The notes below the pieces were generated by a model, which was given only the letters and a program-made list of their open reading frames with translations, was not told where the DNA came from and made no database searches. Below are positions 33,056 through 41,821 of a DNA stretch of 64,000 nucleotides, one piece after another (position 1 is the stretch's first letter; every line of letters starts with the position of its first letter). Made by a program: the position numbers and the translations under genes. The stretch is from assembly GCA_026710655.1 (NCBI GenBank), contig JAPOQN010000013.1:186001-250000 (forward strand), in the 5' to 3' direction. This DNA comes from Chloroflexota bacterium. GTDB lineage: Bacteria > Chloroflexota > Dehalococcoidia > Tepidiformales > Tepidiformaceae.

Positions 33056-34874
33056 ATGCCTCAAAGACATCGTTGAGGATCTTGGTGCGTACCTCACCTT
33101 CGGCGAAGACGGGCCGGTAGAGGTTCTCGATCACGTACGGCGCGAAGCGCAGGTTCACCAGCCGCTCTCCCCAGAACGTCGCTTCCAGCAGGTAGCCCTG
33201 CATGTGGCCCTCCAGCCGGTTCTGGTCGTAGATGAAGTTCCCCAGCGCATACGCGACGAACGCCTCCGCCCCCGGCTCTACCGCCTGGACGTGATGCGCC
33301 TGGTTCCCCACCACCAGGGTCGCCCCCGCCTCCACCGCCGCCCGCAGCGCCTTGATGCTGCGCGGGCTCGGGTCGTGCGTGTCCTCCGTGCCCGATTGCA
33401 CCTGCACGATCACCACGTCGACCTCCGCCGCCAGCGCGTTGATGCGCGCCCGGAAGCGATCCAGCCCCAGCTCCGAGGCGGGCCGGAAGAAGGCGGGCTC
33501 GCCCGCTGCATTCTCCTCGCTGTAGTCGTCGTCCAGCGGGGCCGTGCCCGGACGGTTTTCGCCCGCCTCGAGGAAGTAGGCCGCCACGTCGTCGAAGCCA
33601 AGGATGCCGAACGTCGTCTCCCCCACCGTGAAGATGGCCGGCGCCAGCGCCTCCTCCAGGTTCTCGCCACCCCCCACGACCGCGATCCCCGCCTCCTCCA
33701 GCAGCTCGATCGTGCGCAGGAACGCATCCGCCCCGCACGGCGCCTCCCCGCAGTCGAACACGTGGTTCGTCGCGACCGTCACCTCGTCGAACCCCGAGAG
33801 CGTCAGCGCCTCGATCACTTCCGGCGGCGAGCTCAGGTTCACGTGCGGGAAGCAGCCCAGCGGTTCCGCGATGTCCTGGATGCTGCCGTCCACCGACCCC
33901 AGCGTCAGGTCCGCCGAGGCGAGGTACTCGCCCACCGGCCCCCGCAGCGCCGCCCCCCAGTCCCCTGTCGCCCGGATCTGCGTCAACGAACAGCGCGATT
34001 GGAGGATGTCGCCGGTCGCGATCACCGTGACTGGTTCCGGCAGCGCCACCGAGTGCTCGGCCACGAGCGCCTCCGCCGCCATCCGCCCCTCCTCCGTGAG
34101 CGCCACCATCGTCGCCCCCTCCACGAACGGCCACTCGCGCGCATCGCCCCGCCCCCGAACGAGGTCGATCCCGCTCACCGCGATCGCCGTCACCGTCGGA
34201 CCCACCATCTCGATCGGCACGAACGCCCAAGCCCCAGAGTCGAGCGTCATCGCCGCCAGCAGCTCCTCGTAGGTTGCGAACGTCTGCACCGGGGAGAAGG
34301 GTGCGAACGTGGCCCCCGCCTCGTCCTCCGCGGCCGGCGCGAGCGCGAACGGCCGCACCGGCCCCGCGATCCCCCCGACCTCCGCCCAGTCCGTGATCGC
34401 CCCCCGCGAAAGGTCCTGCATCTGCGTCAGGCTGAGCGCGTCCACGCCCACGCCCATCGCCGCCACCGGCACCCAGTAGCGACTCACCACGTGGTACACC
34501 TCCCCGCCCTCCGGCAGGAAGGCGAGGTCGGTGGCGTCGGTCGCCGGCTCGAAGGTCACGCCTTCGACCTCAGCCGGCAGCTCTCCGGAGTACAGCACCT
34601 TCGGCGGCATCGCCGCCTCCGTGGGGGTCGCCGTGGGCGTATCTGCGGAGGCGGGCGTCGCCGGTGTCGTCTCGCTGGCTGCGGTGGGCGACTCGGTCGC
34701 GGCTGCCGGCTGTGGCGCTCCCTCGTCGCCGTTCATCGACCGGTCGAACAGCAGCACCGCGAGCGCGCCAAGGCACGCCGCCAGGACCACGAGCGAGATG
34801 AAAGAGGCCCGCTTCGCGAGCCCGATCCCTCTCCCCGGTATCGCCTCCCCCGTCCCCGATCCGCGCGTTGCCAT
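33030..34874 (-). CDS. CapA-family metallophosphatase-like protein with N-terminal binding-protein-like domain
   Basis: A 614-aa exported protein. Residues about 23-43 form a signal anchor (FISLVVLAACLGALAVLLF), followed by a Pro/Thr/Ala-rich linker to about residue 90. Residues 95-280 resemble a periplasmic substrate-binding-protein (phosphate-type) fold (SLTQMQDLSRGAITDWAEVGG). The C-terminal half is a CapA/PGA_cap domain: TVIATGDIL, VATNHVFDCGE, VVGGGENLEEAL, VVIVQVQSGTE and QAHHVQAVEPG with metal-binding His. CapA domains act in polyglutamate or other envelope polymer synthesis. The fusion is notable. Confidence 0.85.
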   Translation of the reverse strand: MATRGSGTGEAIPGRGIGLAKRASFISLVVLAACLGALAVLLFDRSMNGDEGAPQPAAATESPTAASETTPATPASADTPTATPTEAAMPPKVLYSGELPAEVEGVTFEPATDATDLAFLPEGGEVYHVVSRYWVPVAAMGVGVDALSLTQMQDLSRGAITDWAEVGGIAGPVRPFALAPAAEDEAGATFAPFSPVQTFATYEELLAAMTLDSGAWAFVPIEMVGPTVTAIAVSGIDLVRGRGDAREWPFVEGATMVALTEEGRMAAEALVAEHSVALPEPVTVIATGDILQSRCSLTQIRATGDWGAALRGPVGEYLASADLTLGSVDGSIQDIAEPLGCFPHVNLSSPPEVIEALTLSGFDEVTVATNHVFDCGEAPCGADAFLRTIELLEEAGIAVVGGGENLEEALAPAIFTVGETTFGILGFDDVAAYFLEAGENRPGTAPLDDDYSEENAAGEPAFFRPASELGLDRFRARINALAAEVDVVIVQVQSGTEDTHDPSPRSIKALRAAVEAGATLVVGNQAHHVQAVEPGAEAFVAYALGNFIYDQNRLEGHMQGYLLEATFWGERLVNLRFAPYVIENLYRPVFAEGEVRTKILNDVFEASIRLAEGR

Positions 34875-34968
34875 CCGGCCATAATCGGCGCGGGGTGGGT
34901 GAGCGGCAAACGAACACCCCTCCCCGACGGCCGTTGCGCGATCCCCGTTGCCCCCTCACGATGCGCGC

Positions 34969-35547
34969 ATGACTGACCTGCCCCGCCTCATCCTCGCCTC
35001 CGCCGACCCCGACGAGCGCGCCGACCTCCGCGCCTTCCTCGCCGACGCCCCCGTCGAGTGCGTCGACCCCGAGACGCCCCCCGATGAGCCGCGCGGCGGC
35101 GACTACACCGCCCGCGCCACCCACCGCGCCCGCACCACCGCCGAGGCCACCGGGGAGATGGCCATCGCCCTCTGCGCCGGCCTCGAGGTCTACCCCATGG
35201 ACCTGCAGCCGGGCGCCCTCACCGAGACCTTCCACGCCGGCCTCTCCGATGCGGAGCGCTGCCAGGCCCTGCTCCAGCGCCTCGCCCAGACGCCCGTTGG
35301 CCAGCGCATCACGGTCGGGCGCGCGGCCGCCGCCCTCGCCACCCCCGGCGACCCCAATGTCGCGGTCTCCGTCTCCATCATCGAGTGCGAGATCCCCATG
35401 GAACCGCGGGGCGAAGGTGGCTACGGCCTCGACGCCGTCACCCAGATCCTGAACGGCCAGACCCTGGCCGAGCTCGACGACGCCGACCGCGAGCGCCTCG
35501 GCCACCGCGGCAAGGCCGTCAAGCCCTTGCTCCAGCGCCTCGGCTGA
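34969..35547 (+). CDS. Diverged RdgB/HAM1-like (non-canonical purine NTP pyrophosphatase) protein
   Basis: A 192-aa protein with the overall HAM1/RdgB order: an N-terminal strand (LILASADPDERADLR), a helix with DYTARATHRARTTAEATG, then CAGLEVYPMDLQPG where the active family has ADDSGLEV, GGYGLDAVTQI for GYGFDPIF, and LGHRGKAVKPLLQRL for SHRGKAL. The key catalytic Asp of the ADDSGL motif is replaced, and the TGNxxK substrate loop is altered to ASADPDE. It is therefore probably inactive as an ITPase or has another function. The ATG start was chosen at the homology boundary. Confidence 0.7.
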   Translation: MTDLPRLILASADPDERADLRAFLADAPVECVDPETPPDEPRGGDYTARATHRARTTAEATGEMAIALCAGLEVYPMDLQPGALTETFHAGLSDAERCQALLQRLAQTPVGQRITVGRAAAALATPGDPNVAVSVSIIECEIPMEPRGEGGYGLDAVTQILNGQTLAELDDADRERLGHRGKAVKPLLQRLG

Positions 35548-35803
35548 GCCCTACCCCATCCATCGACCGGATCCCCGGGTTCTCTACGGGTCATGGCGTA
35601 CCAGAGAAGGACCCGCGTTGCCGACCAACCCTAGGATCCGGCGGAGCAGGCCGAAGCGTGCGCCCCTGGGTCCCTTCGGGGGGCGGTGGCCGTCGTGCTT
35701 CATGCGCTGCCGCTGCGATTGGTTCAACCCACCGCCAGAGGACTCTCCCACGAGGGGCCTGACTTCCGGAATAGCTCACATGCATCTGACTGGGAATCGG
35801 GCA
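35548..35803. other. 256-nt stretch without convincing genes
   Basis: Between the RdgB-like gene and a small membrane-protein gene. Short open frames on both strands lack ribosome sites and family features. A weak inverted repeat (TTCTCT ... AGAGAA) lies near 35580-35610. Nothing else is recognised. Confidence 0.5.
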
Positions 35804-35965
35804 TCATCCACCCCAACCCACCAACCACTCGAATAGCAAGGTCGCGAGGCCCAGCACCGCAATGATCGCGACGTTGATCAGCCAGCCGGAGGGGTCGACG
35901 GCTCTCCGCCCCCGGGGGAGCTTCGCAATGGTCCTGCCTCCCCAGTCCCACCAGGGGAACGTCAT
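35804..35965 (-). CDS. Small single-pass membrane protein
   Basis: A 53-aa protein: a basic cytosolic N-terminus (MTFPWWDWGGRTIAKLPRGR) and one hydrophobic helix (WLINVAIIAVLGLATLLFEW) near the end. The ATG at 35965 has AGGAGG 6 nt upstream, a very strong ribosome site, which is the main reason to believe it. It lies 31 nt after coaE in the same direction, so co-transcription is likely. Function unknown. Confidence 0.7.
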   Translation of the reverse strand: MTFPWWDWGGRTIAKLPRGRRAVDPSGWLINVAIIAVLGLATLLFEWLVGWGG

Positions 35966-35996
35966 TGACGGCCTCCTGTTGGGCGCAGGCACAGCC

Positions 35997-36659
35997 TCAT
36001 CGCTCCGACCCCTGCGCCTCGTACCAGCGTGGGCGCGGCAGTGTGCCCGCGCGGAAGGCCGAGACCGTCTCCGCGATCGCTTCGTCGACGGCTGCCAGAT
36101 ACGCCTCCTCGGTGCCGTTGTTGTGGAAGATGCGGTCCGCCGCGGGTGCGCGTTCGCGCCAGTCCCGCGCCGAGGCCAGCCGCTGCTCCGCCTCCTCCCG
36201 CGAGAGCGAGCGCGTCTCCATCAGCCGCGTGACCGCCGTCTCGTCCTGCGTCACCACCAGCCAGGCCGCGTCCGCCTTCGTCATGTAGGCGTTCTCGAGC
36301 AGGTTCACCGCCTCCAGCACCGCGATGCCGTCCTCCGGGAGCTCCTCGCGCCACCGGTCGAGCAGCGCCATGAAGTATGCCGGGATGTCCCCGATCGCCG
36401 TTCGCAGGGCCTCCATCCGCTCCGGCTTACCGAACACCATCCCCCCGAGCACCCGCCGGTCGATGACCCCGTCCTCGCCCACGATCTCCTCGCCGAACTC
36501 CGACACCACTCGCTCGAATCCGGGCGTGTCCGGCGCATACATGCGATGCACCTCGCGGTCCGCGTCCACGTGCAGGGCGCCGTGCGCCTCCGCAAGGTGC
36601 GTGCAGAGCAGGCTCTTGCCCGCCGCGATCGAGCCGGTGACGCCGAGTAAGAGGGGCAC
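35997..36659 (-). CDS. coaE: Dephospho-CoA kinase
   Basis: A 220-aa P-loop kinase for the last step of coenzyme A synthesis. Walker A is GVTGSIAAGKS at the N-terminus, followed by DADREVH (the CoaE DxD-type motif), RRVLGGMVF and a late FHNNGTEE segment typical of the family. SREEAEQRLASARDW is the lid-region signature. It is divergent from an APH-like gene, and a small membrane-protein gene follows it. Confidence 0.93.
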   Translation of the reverse strand: MPLLLGVTGSIAAGKSLLCTHLAEAHGALHVDADREVHRMYAPDTPGFERVVSEFGEEIVGEDGVIDRRVLGGMVFGKPERMEALRTAIGDIPAYFMALLDRWREELPEDGIAVLEAVNLLENAYMTKADAAWLVVTQDETAVTRLMETRSLSREEAEQRLASARDWRERAPAADRIFHNNGTEEAYLAAVDEAIAETVSAFRAGTLPRPRWYEAQGSER

Positions 36660-36684
36660 GCCGTATTCTAGGCAGTCGAATCAC

Positions 36685-37566
36685 ATGGAAGCGCGCGAAG
36701 CCGCCGAAGCCATCCACACCGCCTTCCCCGATCTCGACGAGGCGCCCGTCCGGCCGCTCGATCACGGCTGGTCGCACTGGACCTTCGCCCACGGTGACCG
36801 CGTCTTCCGCTTCCCCCGCACCCCCAACGACGCGCGCCTGCTCGAAGGAGAGATGCGCCTCCTACCCGTCCTCGCCCCCCACCTCCCCGCGCCCGTCCCC
36901 GTCCCCGAGTGGGTGGGCGAGTGGGACGGGCGCCCCTTCGCCGGCTATCCGGTGATCGAGGGTCAGGGTCTCCGCCGCCTCACGCTCTTCGGCCCCGGGG
37001 GCGGAAACATCGCCCGCGAGATCGGCCAGTTCCTCACTGCCCTCCACGACTTCCCCCCCGAGCAGGCCGCGGAGGCCCTCGGCCTCCCCCTCCCCGAGCA
37101 CATCCCCGACCCCCGCGACTGGCTCGAGGAGATACGCATGCGCGTCTTCCCCCGCCTCTCCGCCACCCTCCGCGTCGCCGTCGACAGCGGCTTCACCCGC
37201 TACGCCCGTGACAACTTCGACCCGCCCCCCCGCCTCGTCCACGCCGACCTCTGGTTCGACCACATCATCGAGCGACACGGCCGCCTCGCCGGCGTCATCG
37301 ACTTCAGCGACGCCGCCCTGCGTGACCCCGCCGCCGACTTCGCCGGCATCCTCGCCGATGGCGGCTGGCACGCCGTCGACGACATCGTTCGCTTCTACGA
37401 CCGCCCCGTCGGCGATGGCTTTCACGAGCGCGTCGAGTTCCACTACTGGACCATGGGCCTCCACGACATCGTCTACGGCCTCGATACCGAGGAGGAGCGC
37501 TACGTCGGACTCGGCCGCTCCGCCCTCGCCCAGCGCATGCGCGAGACCGGCATCCTCCCCGCCTGA
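36685..37566 (+). CDS. Phosphotransferase, APH-like
   Basis: A 293-aa aminoglycoside-phosphotransferase-fold protein. Brenner-type motif RLVHADLWFDHII has the catalytic His and Asp with His in the usual Asn position, a known variant. GVIDFSDAALRDPAADFAG supplies the second metal-binding Asp. The N-lobe segment HWTFAHGDRVFRFPR holds the nucleotide-binding Lys/Arg region. It is divergent from coaE. It probably phosphorylates a small molecule; resistance function not supported. Confidence 0.85.
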   Translation: MEAREAAEAIHTAFPDLDEAPVRPLDHGWSHWTFAHGDRVFRFPRTPNDARLLEGEMRLLPVLAPHLPAPVPVPEWVGEWDGRPFAGYPVIEGQGLRRLTLFGPGGGNIAREIGQFLTALHDFPPEQAAEALGLPLPEHIPDPRDWLEEIRMRVFPRLSATLRVAVDSGFTRYARDNFDPPPRLVHADLWFDHIIERHGRLAGVIDFSDAALRDPAADFAGILADGGWHAVDDIVRFYDRPVGDGFHERVEFHYWTMGLHDIVYGLDTEEERYVGLGRSALAQRMRETGILPA

Positions 37567-37613
37567 CGCCCGGCCCCCGCGCTAGAATGCCCCTGCTCAC
37601 AAGGGGGCTTGTC

Positions 37614-38354
37614 ATGGAGATCGAAGGGAAAGTCGCGATCGTCACGGGCGCCGGGTCCGGCATCGGACGCGCCACCGCCATCGCCCTCGCCGCCGAGGGC
37701 GCCAGCGTCGTCGTCGCCGATATCGACCCCGAGGGCGGTGCCGCCACCGTCGGCGAGATCACTGGCGCCGATGGCTCCGCGACCTTCGTCCATGTCGACG
37801 TCACCAGCCCCGAGAGCATCACCGCTCTTTTCGCCGAGGCCGAGGCCGCCTACGGCGGCGTCGATATCGTCTACAACAACGCTGGCATCTCCAGCGGCGA
37901 GCCCCACTGGCCCCACGCTTCCCTCGAACGCATCGCCGAGGAGACCCACATCAACGCCACCGGCGTCATGATGGGCACCCGCGAGGCCGTCCAGGCCATG
38001 CGCAAGCGCGGCGGCGGCGTCATCGTCAACACCGCTTCCACCGCCTCCGAGCACCAGATCGCGTTCGACCCCATGTACTCCGGCACGAAACGGGCCGTCA
38101 CCTCCTTCACCCAGAGCTGCGCCATGCTCGCCGAGACCGACAACATCCGCGTCAACGCGGTCTCCCCCGGCATGGTCCGGACCGCGTTCCAGCGCAAGAC
38201 CGGCGATGGCACGCGCCCCGCTTCCTGGCTGCTCCCCGCGGTCGAACGCAACAAGGACAAGATCCTGCCGCCCGAGGCCATCGCCGAGGCCGTCCTCGAC
38301 TTCATCCGCGACGACTCGAAGGCGGGCGAGGTTCGCACCGTCGACAACGGGTAG
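37614..38354 (+). CDS. SDR family NAD(P)-dependent oxidoreductase
   Basis: A 246-aa classical SDR: TGAGSGIG cofactor loop, YNNAGIS, NTASTAS for the catalytic Ser region, and YSGTK (Tyr-x3-Lys). The ATG at 37614 has AAGGGGG 6 nt upstream; a start nine codons earlier would overlap this site. TAGAAT at 37583-37588 is a likely -10 box. It lies 30 nt upstream of the double CaiB/BaiF gene and may work in the same pathway. The late sequence (VERNKDKILPPEAIAEAVLDFI) is typical. Confidence 0.9.
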   Translation: MEIEGKVAIVTGAGSGIGRATAIALAAEGASVVVADIDPEGGAATVGEITGADGSATFVHVDVTSPESITALFAEAEAAYGGVDIVYNNAGISSGEPHWPHASLERIAEETHINATGVMMGTREAVQAMRKRGGGVIVNTASTASEHQIAFDPMYSGTKRAVTSFTQSCAMLAETDNIRVNAVSPGMVRTAFQRKTGDGTRPASWLLPAVERNKDKILPPEAIAEAVLDFIRDDSKAGEVRTVDNG

Positions 38355-38384
38355 CGGCGTATCATCTCGGCGGACGGCGTCGCC

Positions 38385-40814
38385 ATGCCGGAATTGCTCG
38401 ACGATCTCCGCGTCATTGACCTCAGCGAAGGCCCCATCGGTGGCATGACCACCATGGTGTTGGCCGACTTCGGTGCCGACGTCGTCAAGGTCGAGCGCCC
38501 CGGCGGCGACCCCTGGCGCACGGTCGCTAACGCACCCATGTGGCTGCGGGGGAAGCGCAGCGCGATCCTCGACCTGCAAACGGAGGCGGGCCGCGAGTCC
38601 CTCGCCCGCCTCGCCGAGAGCGCCGATGTCGTCGTAACGAGCATGCGTCCCGGCAAGGCCGAGCCCCTCGGCGCCGGCTACGAACGCCTCAGCGCCGCCA
38701 ACCCCGCCCTCGTCTACTGCGACATCACCGGTTTCGGCGCGAAGGGCCCCTACGCCGGCTACCCCGGCTATGAGGCCGTCGTAGCCGCCCGCATGGGACG
38801 CATGCTCACCTTCAGCGGCCTCCCCGACCGCGAAGGCCCCGCCTACGCGGCCGTCCAGGCCGGCTCGCACGCCACCTCCCAGGCCGCCCTCCACGGCATC
38901 CTCGCCGCCCTCATGGCCCGCGGCGAGACCGGCCGCGGCCAGCTCGTCGAGACGAGCCTCCTCCAGGGCCTCTTCTCCTACGACCTCGGCGGCCTCTTCC
39001 GCGCACAGCTCGGCGAACGCTTCCCCGAGTTATTCGCCGGCATTGCCATGCCCGCCATGCCAACCCTCAACTACCACGCCCTCCCGACGAAGGACGGGCG
39101 CTGGCTCCAGTTCGGCAATCTCATGGCCCACCTCTTCGACAACTACCTCGCCGCCGCCGGACTCGCCGACGTCTTCGCCGACCCCGACTACGAGGGCAGT
39201 CCGGCCACGTGGTCGGACGATGCCCGTGAGCGACTGCGCGACCGCATGTTCGAGCGCATGCTCGAACACACCGCCGAAGAGTGGATGGAGACCTTCATCG
39301 AGCACGGCGGCGTCGCCGCCACCCCCTTCCAGACCACCCAGCAGGCCCTCGACGACCCCGACCTCGTCCTCAACGGGCACGTCGTCGAACGCGAGCACCC
39401 CACCCTCGGAACGGTGCGCCAGCTCGGCGCCCTCGCCCGCCTCACCGCCACCCCCGGCGCCGCCGGCGAGCCCGGCCCCGAGCCCGGCGAGCACACCGAC
39501 CAGGTCCTCGCGGAAACTACCCGGCCCCGCCCCTCCGCCTTGCCCACCCCCGCCTCCGGGCCGCCCCTCCGCGGCGTCACCGTCCTCGAGTTCGCCACCG
39601 TCATCGCCGCGCCCCTCGGCGCCGCCATCCTCGCCGACCTCGGCGCGCGCGTGATCAAGGTCGAGCCCATCGGCGGCGCCCCCTTCCGCGCCATGGGCGT
39701 TGCCTCCATGGGCGCCGGCCGCTGTAACGGGAGCAAGGAGAGCATCGCTCTCGACCTCAAGAGCGCCGAGGGTCAGGAGATCGTCCACGCCCTCGCCCGC
39801 GAGACCGACATCGTCATCCACAACTACCGCCCCGGCGTCCCCGAGCGCCTTGGTATCGGCTACGAGACCCTCAAGGCCATCCGCCCCGAGCTCGTCTACG
39901 TCTACGTCAACGGCTACGGACGTTTCGGGCCGGGCGCTCACCGCCCCTCCACCCACCCCATCCCCGGCGCCGGCCTCGGCGGCGCCCTCATGCAGATGGG
40001 CGAAGGCATGCCCCCGGCCTGCACCACCATCCCGGAGCTTCGCGATGTCGCCCGCAAGTTCTTCCGCGCCAACGAGCTCAACCCCGACCCCAATACCTCC
40101 GTCGTCGTTGCCTCCTCCTCCCTCCTCGGCCTCTACGCCCGACGCCGCTTCGGCGAGGGCCAGGAGGTGTTCGTCGACATGTTCGGGGCGAACGCCTGGG
40201 CCAACGCCGACGACTTCATCGCCTACGAGGGCAAGCCCCCACGCCCCGAACCCGACACCGGCCTCTACGGCCTGAACGCGACCTGGCGCCTCTATCCCGC
40301 CGCCGGGAGCTGGGTCTTCCTCGGTCTGGCCGTGCAGCGCGAGTGGGAGCGCTTCTGCGCGCTTGCCAGCCGCCCCGACCTCGCCGCCGACCCCCGCTTC
40401 GCCACCCCCGACGCCCGCACCGCCAACGACGGGGCCCTCGCCGAAACGCTCGCGGCCCTGTTCGCCCAGCGCCCCGCGGACCAGTGGGAGGCCCTGCTCG
40501 CGACCGAGGGACTCGGCTGCGTCCGCGCCGATGCCGCCCCCGTCCACGAGTTCATCGCGAAGGACGGCCACGTCGCCGCCAACGGCATGCGCGTACCCGC
40601 CTACAGCACCAACTTCGGCGACTACGAGCGCTACGGCCCCCTCACCGCCTTCAGCGAGAACACGCTGGAGCTCGGCGGCTTCCCCCTCGCCGGGGAGCAG
40701 GCCGACCGCATCCTCGCCGAGCTTAGCTACGACTCCGCCGCCGTCGAAGCCCTCCGCGCCAGGGGCGTCGTCTGGTCCGAGACGCCCGCCCCGCTCGCCG
40801 CCGCTACCTCCTGA
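38385..40814 (+). CDS. Tandem CaiB/BaiF family III CoA-transferase fusion protein
   Basis: An 809-aa protein made of two complete CaiB/BaiF modules, residues about 1-385 and 400-800, joined by a Pro-rich linker. Each starts with the nucleotide-fold motif (VIDLSEGPIGG ... ADVVKVERPGGDPWR; VLEFATVIAAPLGA ... ARVIKVEPIGGAPFR). The Asp that forms the acyl-anhydride in formyl-CoA transferase (Asp169, in SMQDA) aligns with Gln194 (SLLQG) in module 1 and Gly601 (DMFGA) in module 2. CoA-transfer chemistry is therefore doubtful or differently catalysed. The stop overlaps the next start (TGATG). Confidence 0.9.
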   Translation: MPELLDDLRVIDLSEGPIGGMTTMVLADFGADVVKVERPGGDPWRTVANAPMWLRGKRSAILDLQTEAGRESLARLAESADVVVTSMRPGKAEPLGAGYERLSAANPALVYCDITGFGAKGPYAGYPGYEAVVAARMGRMLTFSGLPDREGPAYAAVQAGSHATSQAALHGILAALMARGETGRGQLVETSLLQGLFSYDLGGLFRAQLGERFPELFAGIAMPAMPTLNYHALPTKDGRWLQFGNLMAHLFDNYLAAAGLADVFADPDYEGSPATWSDDARERLRDRMFERMLEHTAEEWMETFIEHGGVAATPFQTTQQALDDPDLVLNGHVVEREHPTLGTVRQLGALARLTATPGAAGEPGPEPGEHTDQVLAETTRPRPSALPTPASGPPLRGVTVLEFATVIAAPLGAAILADLGARVIKVEPIGGAPFRAMGVASMGAGRCNGSKESIALDLKSAEGQEIVHALARETDIVIHNYRPGVPERLGIGYETLKAIRPELVYVYVNGYGRFGPGAHRPSTHPIPGAGLGGALMQMGEGMPPACTTIPELRDVARKFFRANELNPDPNTSVVVASSSLLGLYARRRFGEGQEVFVDMFGANAWANADDFIAYEGKPPRPEPDTGLYGLNATWRLYPAAGSWVFLGLAVQREWERFCALASRPDLAADPRFATPDARTANDGALAETLAALFAQRPADQWEALLATEGLGCVRADAAPVHEFIAKDGHVAANGMRVPAYSTNFGDYERYGPLTAFSENTLELGGFPLAGEQADRILAELSYDSAAVEALRARGVVWSETPAPLAAATS

Positions 40815-41371
40815 TGCCGGACTTCCACCCCGGCCGCCTCCTCGTCGCCACCCCCAACATCGAGGACCCCAACTTCTGGCGCACCGTTGTCCTCCTCTGC
40901 GCCCACGACGCCGAGGGCGCCTTCGGGCTCGTCCTGAACCACGCCATGAACGGCGAGACCGTCGCCGCCCACCTCCCCGAGTGGGACGGCCACGCCGTCG
41001 AGCCCGCCGTCCTCTTCCGCGGCGGTCCTGTCTCCACCGCCTCCGTTTTCGCCATGGCCACCGGCGACGACCTGCCCGTCGACCGCTGGGGCCTCCGCAT
41101 CTCCCCCGGCCTCGGCCTCGTCGACCCCGGCAAGGGTCCCCAGCACTTCGAGGGCCGCCTCGGACGCATGCGCTTCTTCGCCGGCTACGCCGGCTGGGGC
41201 GCGGGCCAGCTCGAGGGCGAGATCGCGACCCACGGCTGGTTCATCGTCGACGCCCTCCCCGACGACCCCTTCGCCACCGAACCCACCGACCTCTGGCGTC
41301 AGGTGCTCCTCCGCCAGGGCGGCGAGCTCGCCCGCTTCGCTACCCACCCCTCCCAGCCCGGAGTCAATTAG
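40814..41371 (+). CDS. YqgE/AlgH family protein (UPF0301)
   Basis: A 185-aa YqgE/AlgH protein: PGRLLVATPNIEDPNFWRTVVLL at the start, FGLVLNHAMN, RGGPVS, RFFAGYAGWGAGQLEGEI and a late HGWFIVDA. Function of this family is not well defined. The ATG overlaps the TGA of the CaiB fusion gene by one base, so it is translationally coupled. Its TAG stop is itself the first triplet of a heptad-repeat palindromic element. Confidence 0.9.
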   Translation: MPDFHPGRLLVATPNIEDPNFWRTVVLLCAHDAEGAFGLVLNHAMNGETVAAHLPEWDGHAVEPAVLFRGGPVSTASVFAMATGDDLPVDRWGLRISPGLGLVDPGKGPQHFEGRLGRMRFFAGYAGWGAGQLEGEIATHGWFIVDALPDDPFATEPTDLWRQVLLRQGGELARFATHPSQPGVN

Positions 41372-41484
41372 TGGCTAGTGGTTAGTGATTGGTGGCTAGT
41401 CCCCGCCCCCACCCCGCCGGGGGCCCGACCACCGGCCACCGACCACCGACCGCCAGCCACCAGCCACTAACCACCAGCCACTAG
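41369..41484. repeat. Heptad-repeat palindromic element, copy A
   Basis: The left arm (41369-41400) reads as 7-mers TAGTGGC, TAGTGGT, TAGTGAT, TGGTGGC, TAGT. A GC-rich core (CCCCGCCCC...GGGGGCCC) follows. The right arm (about 41428-41483), read on the other strand, is again 7-mers: TAGTGGC, TGGTGGT, TAGTGGC, TGGTGGC, TGGCGGT, CGGTGGT and so on. Together they form a long imperfect hairpin. The yqgE stop codon is its first triplet. Confidence 0.85.
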
Positions 41485-41531
41485 ATCGCTGGTAGCATTC
41501 CCCGGCATTCACGCCGATCGAGGAGGATTCC

Positions 41532-41819
41532 ATGGCCGCATACGTGCTCGCGCAGGGTCGAGTCGAAGACCGGGACAAGCTCAACGAATACCTGGCCGGA
41601 GCGGGCGGCACGCTCGCCCCGCACAACGCCAAGGTGCTCGCCTACACCGAGGAGCCCGAGGTCATCGAGGGCGAGGTCCCGAACAACCGCTTCGTCCTCA
41701 TCGAGTTCGCCGACGTCGAGACCGCCAAGGCCTGGTACAACTCCGACGGCTACGCAGCCGTCCGCGGCCTCCGCATCGAAGGCGCCCCCGGAACCCTGGT
41801 CATCCTGCCGGGCATGTAG
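41532..41819 (+). CDS. DUF1330 family protein
   Basis: A 95-aa ferredoxin-fold (dimeric alpha+beta barrel) protein: AAYVLAQGRVEDRDKLNEYLAGA, NRFVLIEFADVETAKAWYNSDGYAAVRGLR (quoted in part: VLIEFADVETAKAWYNSDGY) and GTLVILPGM are characteristic. AGGAGG lies 5 nt before the ATG. The gene sits between two heptad-repeat elements. Function of the family is unknown; members often lie near catabolic enzymes. Confidence 0.88.
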   Translation: MAAYVLAQGRVEDRDKLNEYLAGAGGTLAPHNAKVLAYTEEPEVIEGEVPNNRFVLIEFADVETAKAWYNSDGYAAVRGLRIEGAPGTLVILPGM

Positions 41820-41821
41820 CC

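Noticed and set aside
35618-35836. A 72-codon frame with a CRCDWF motif
   Set aside because: No ribosome site at its start, no family similarity recognised, and it overlaps the better-supported small membrane-protein gene.
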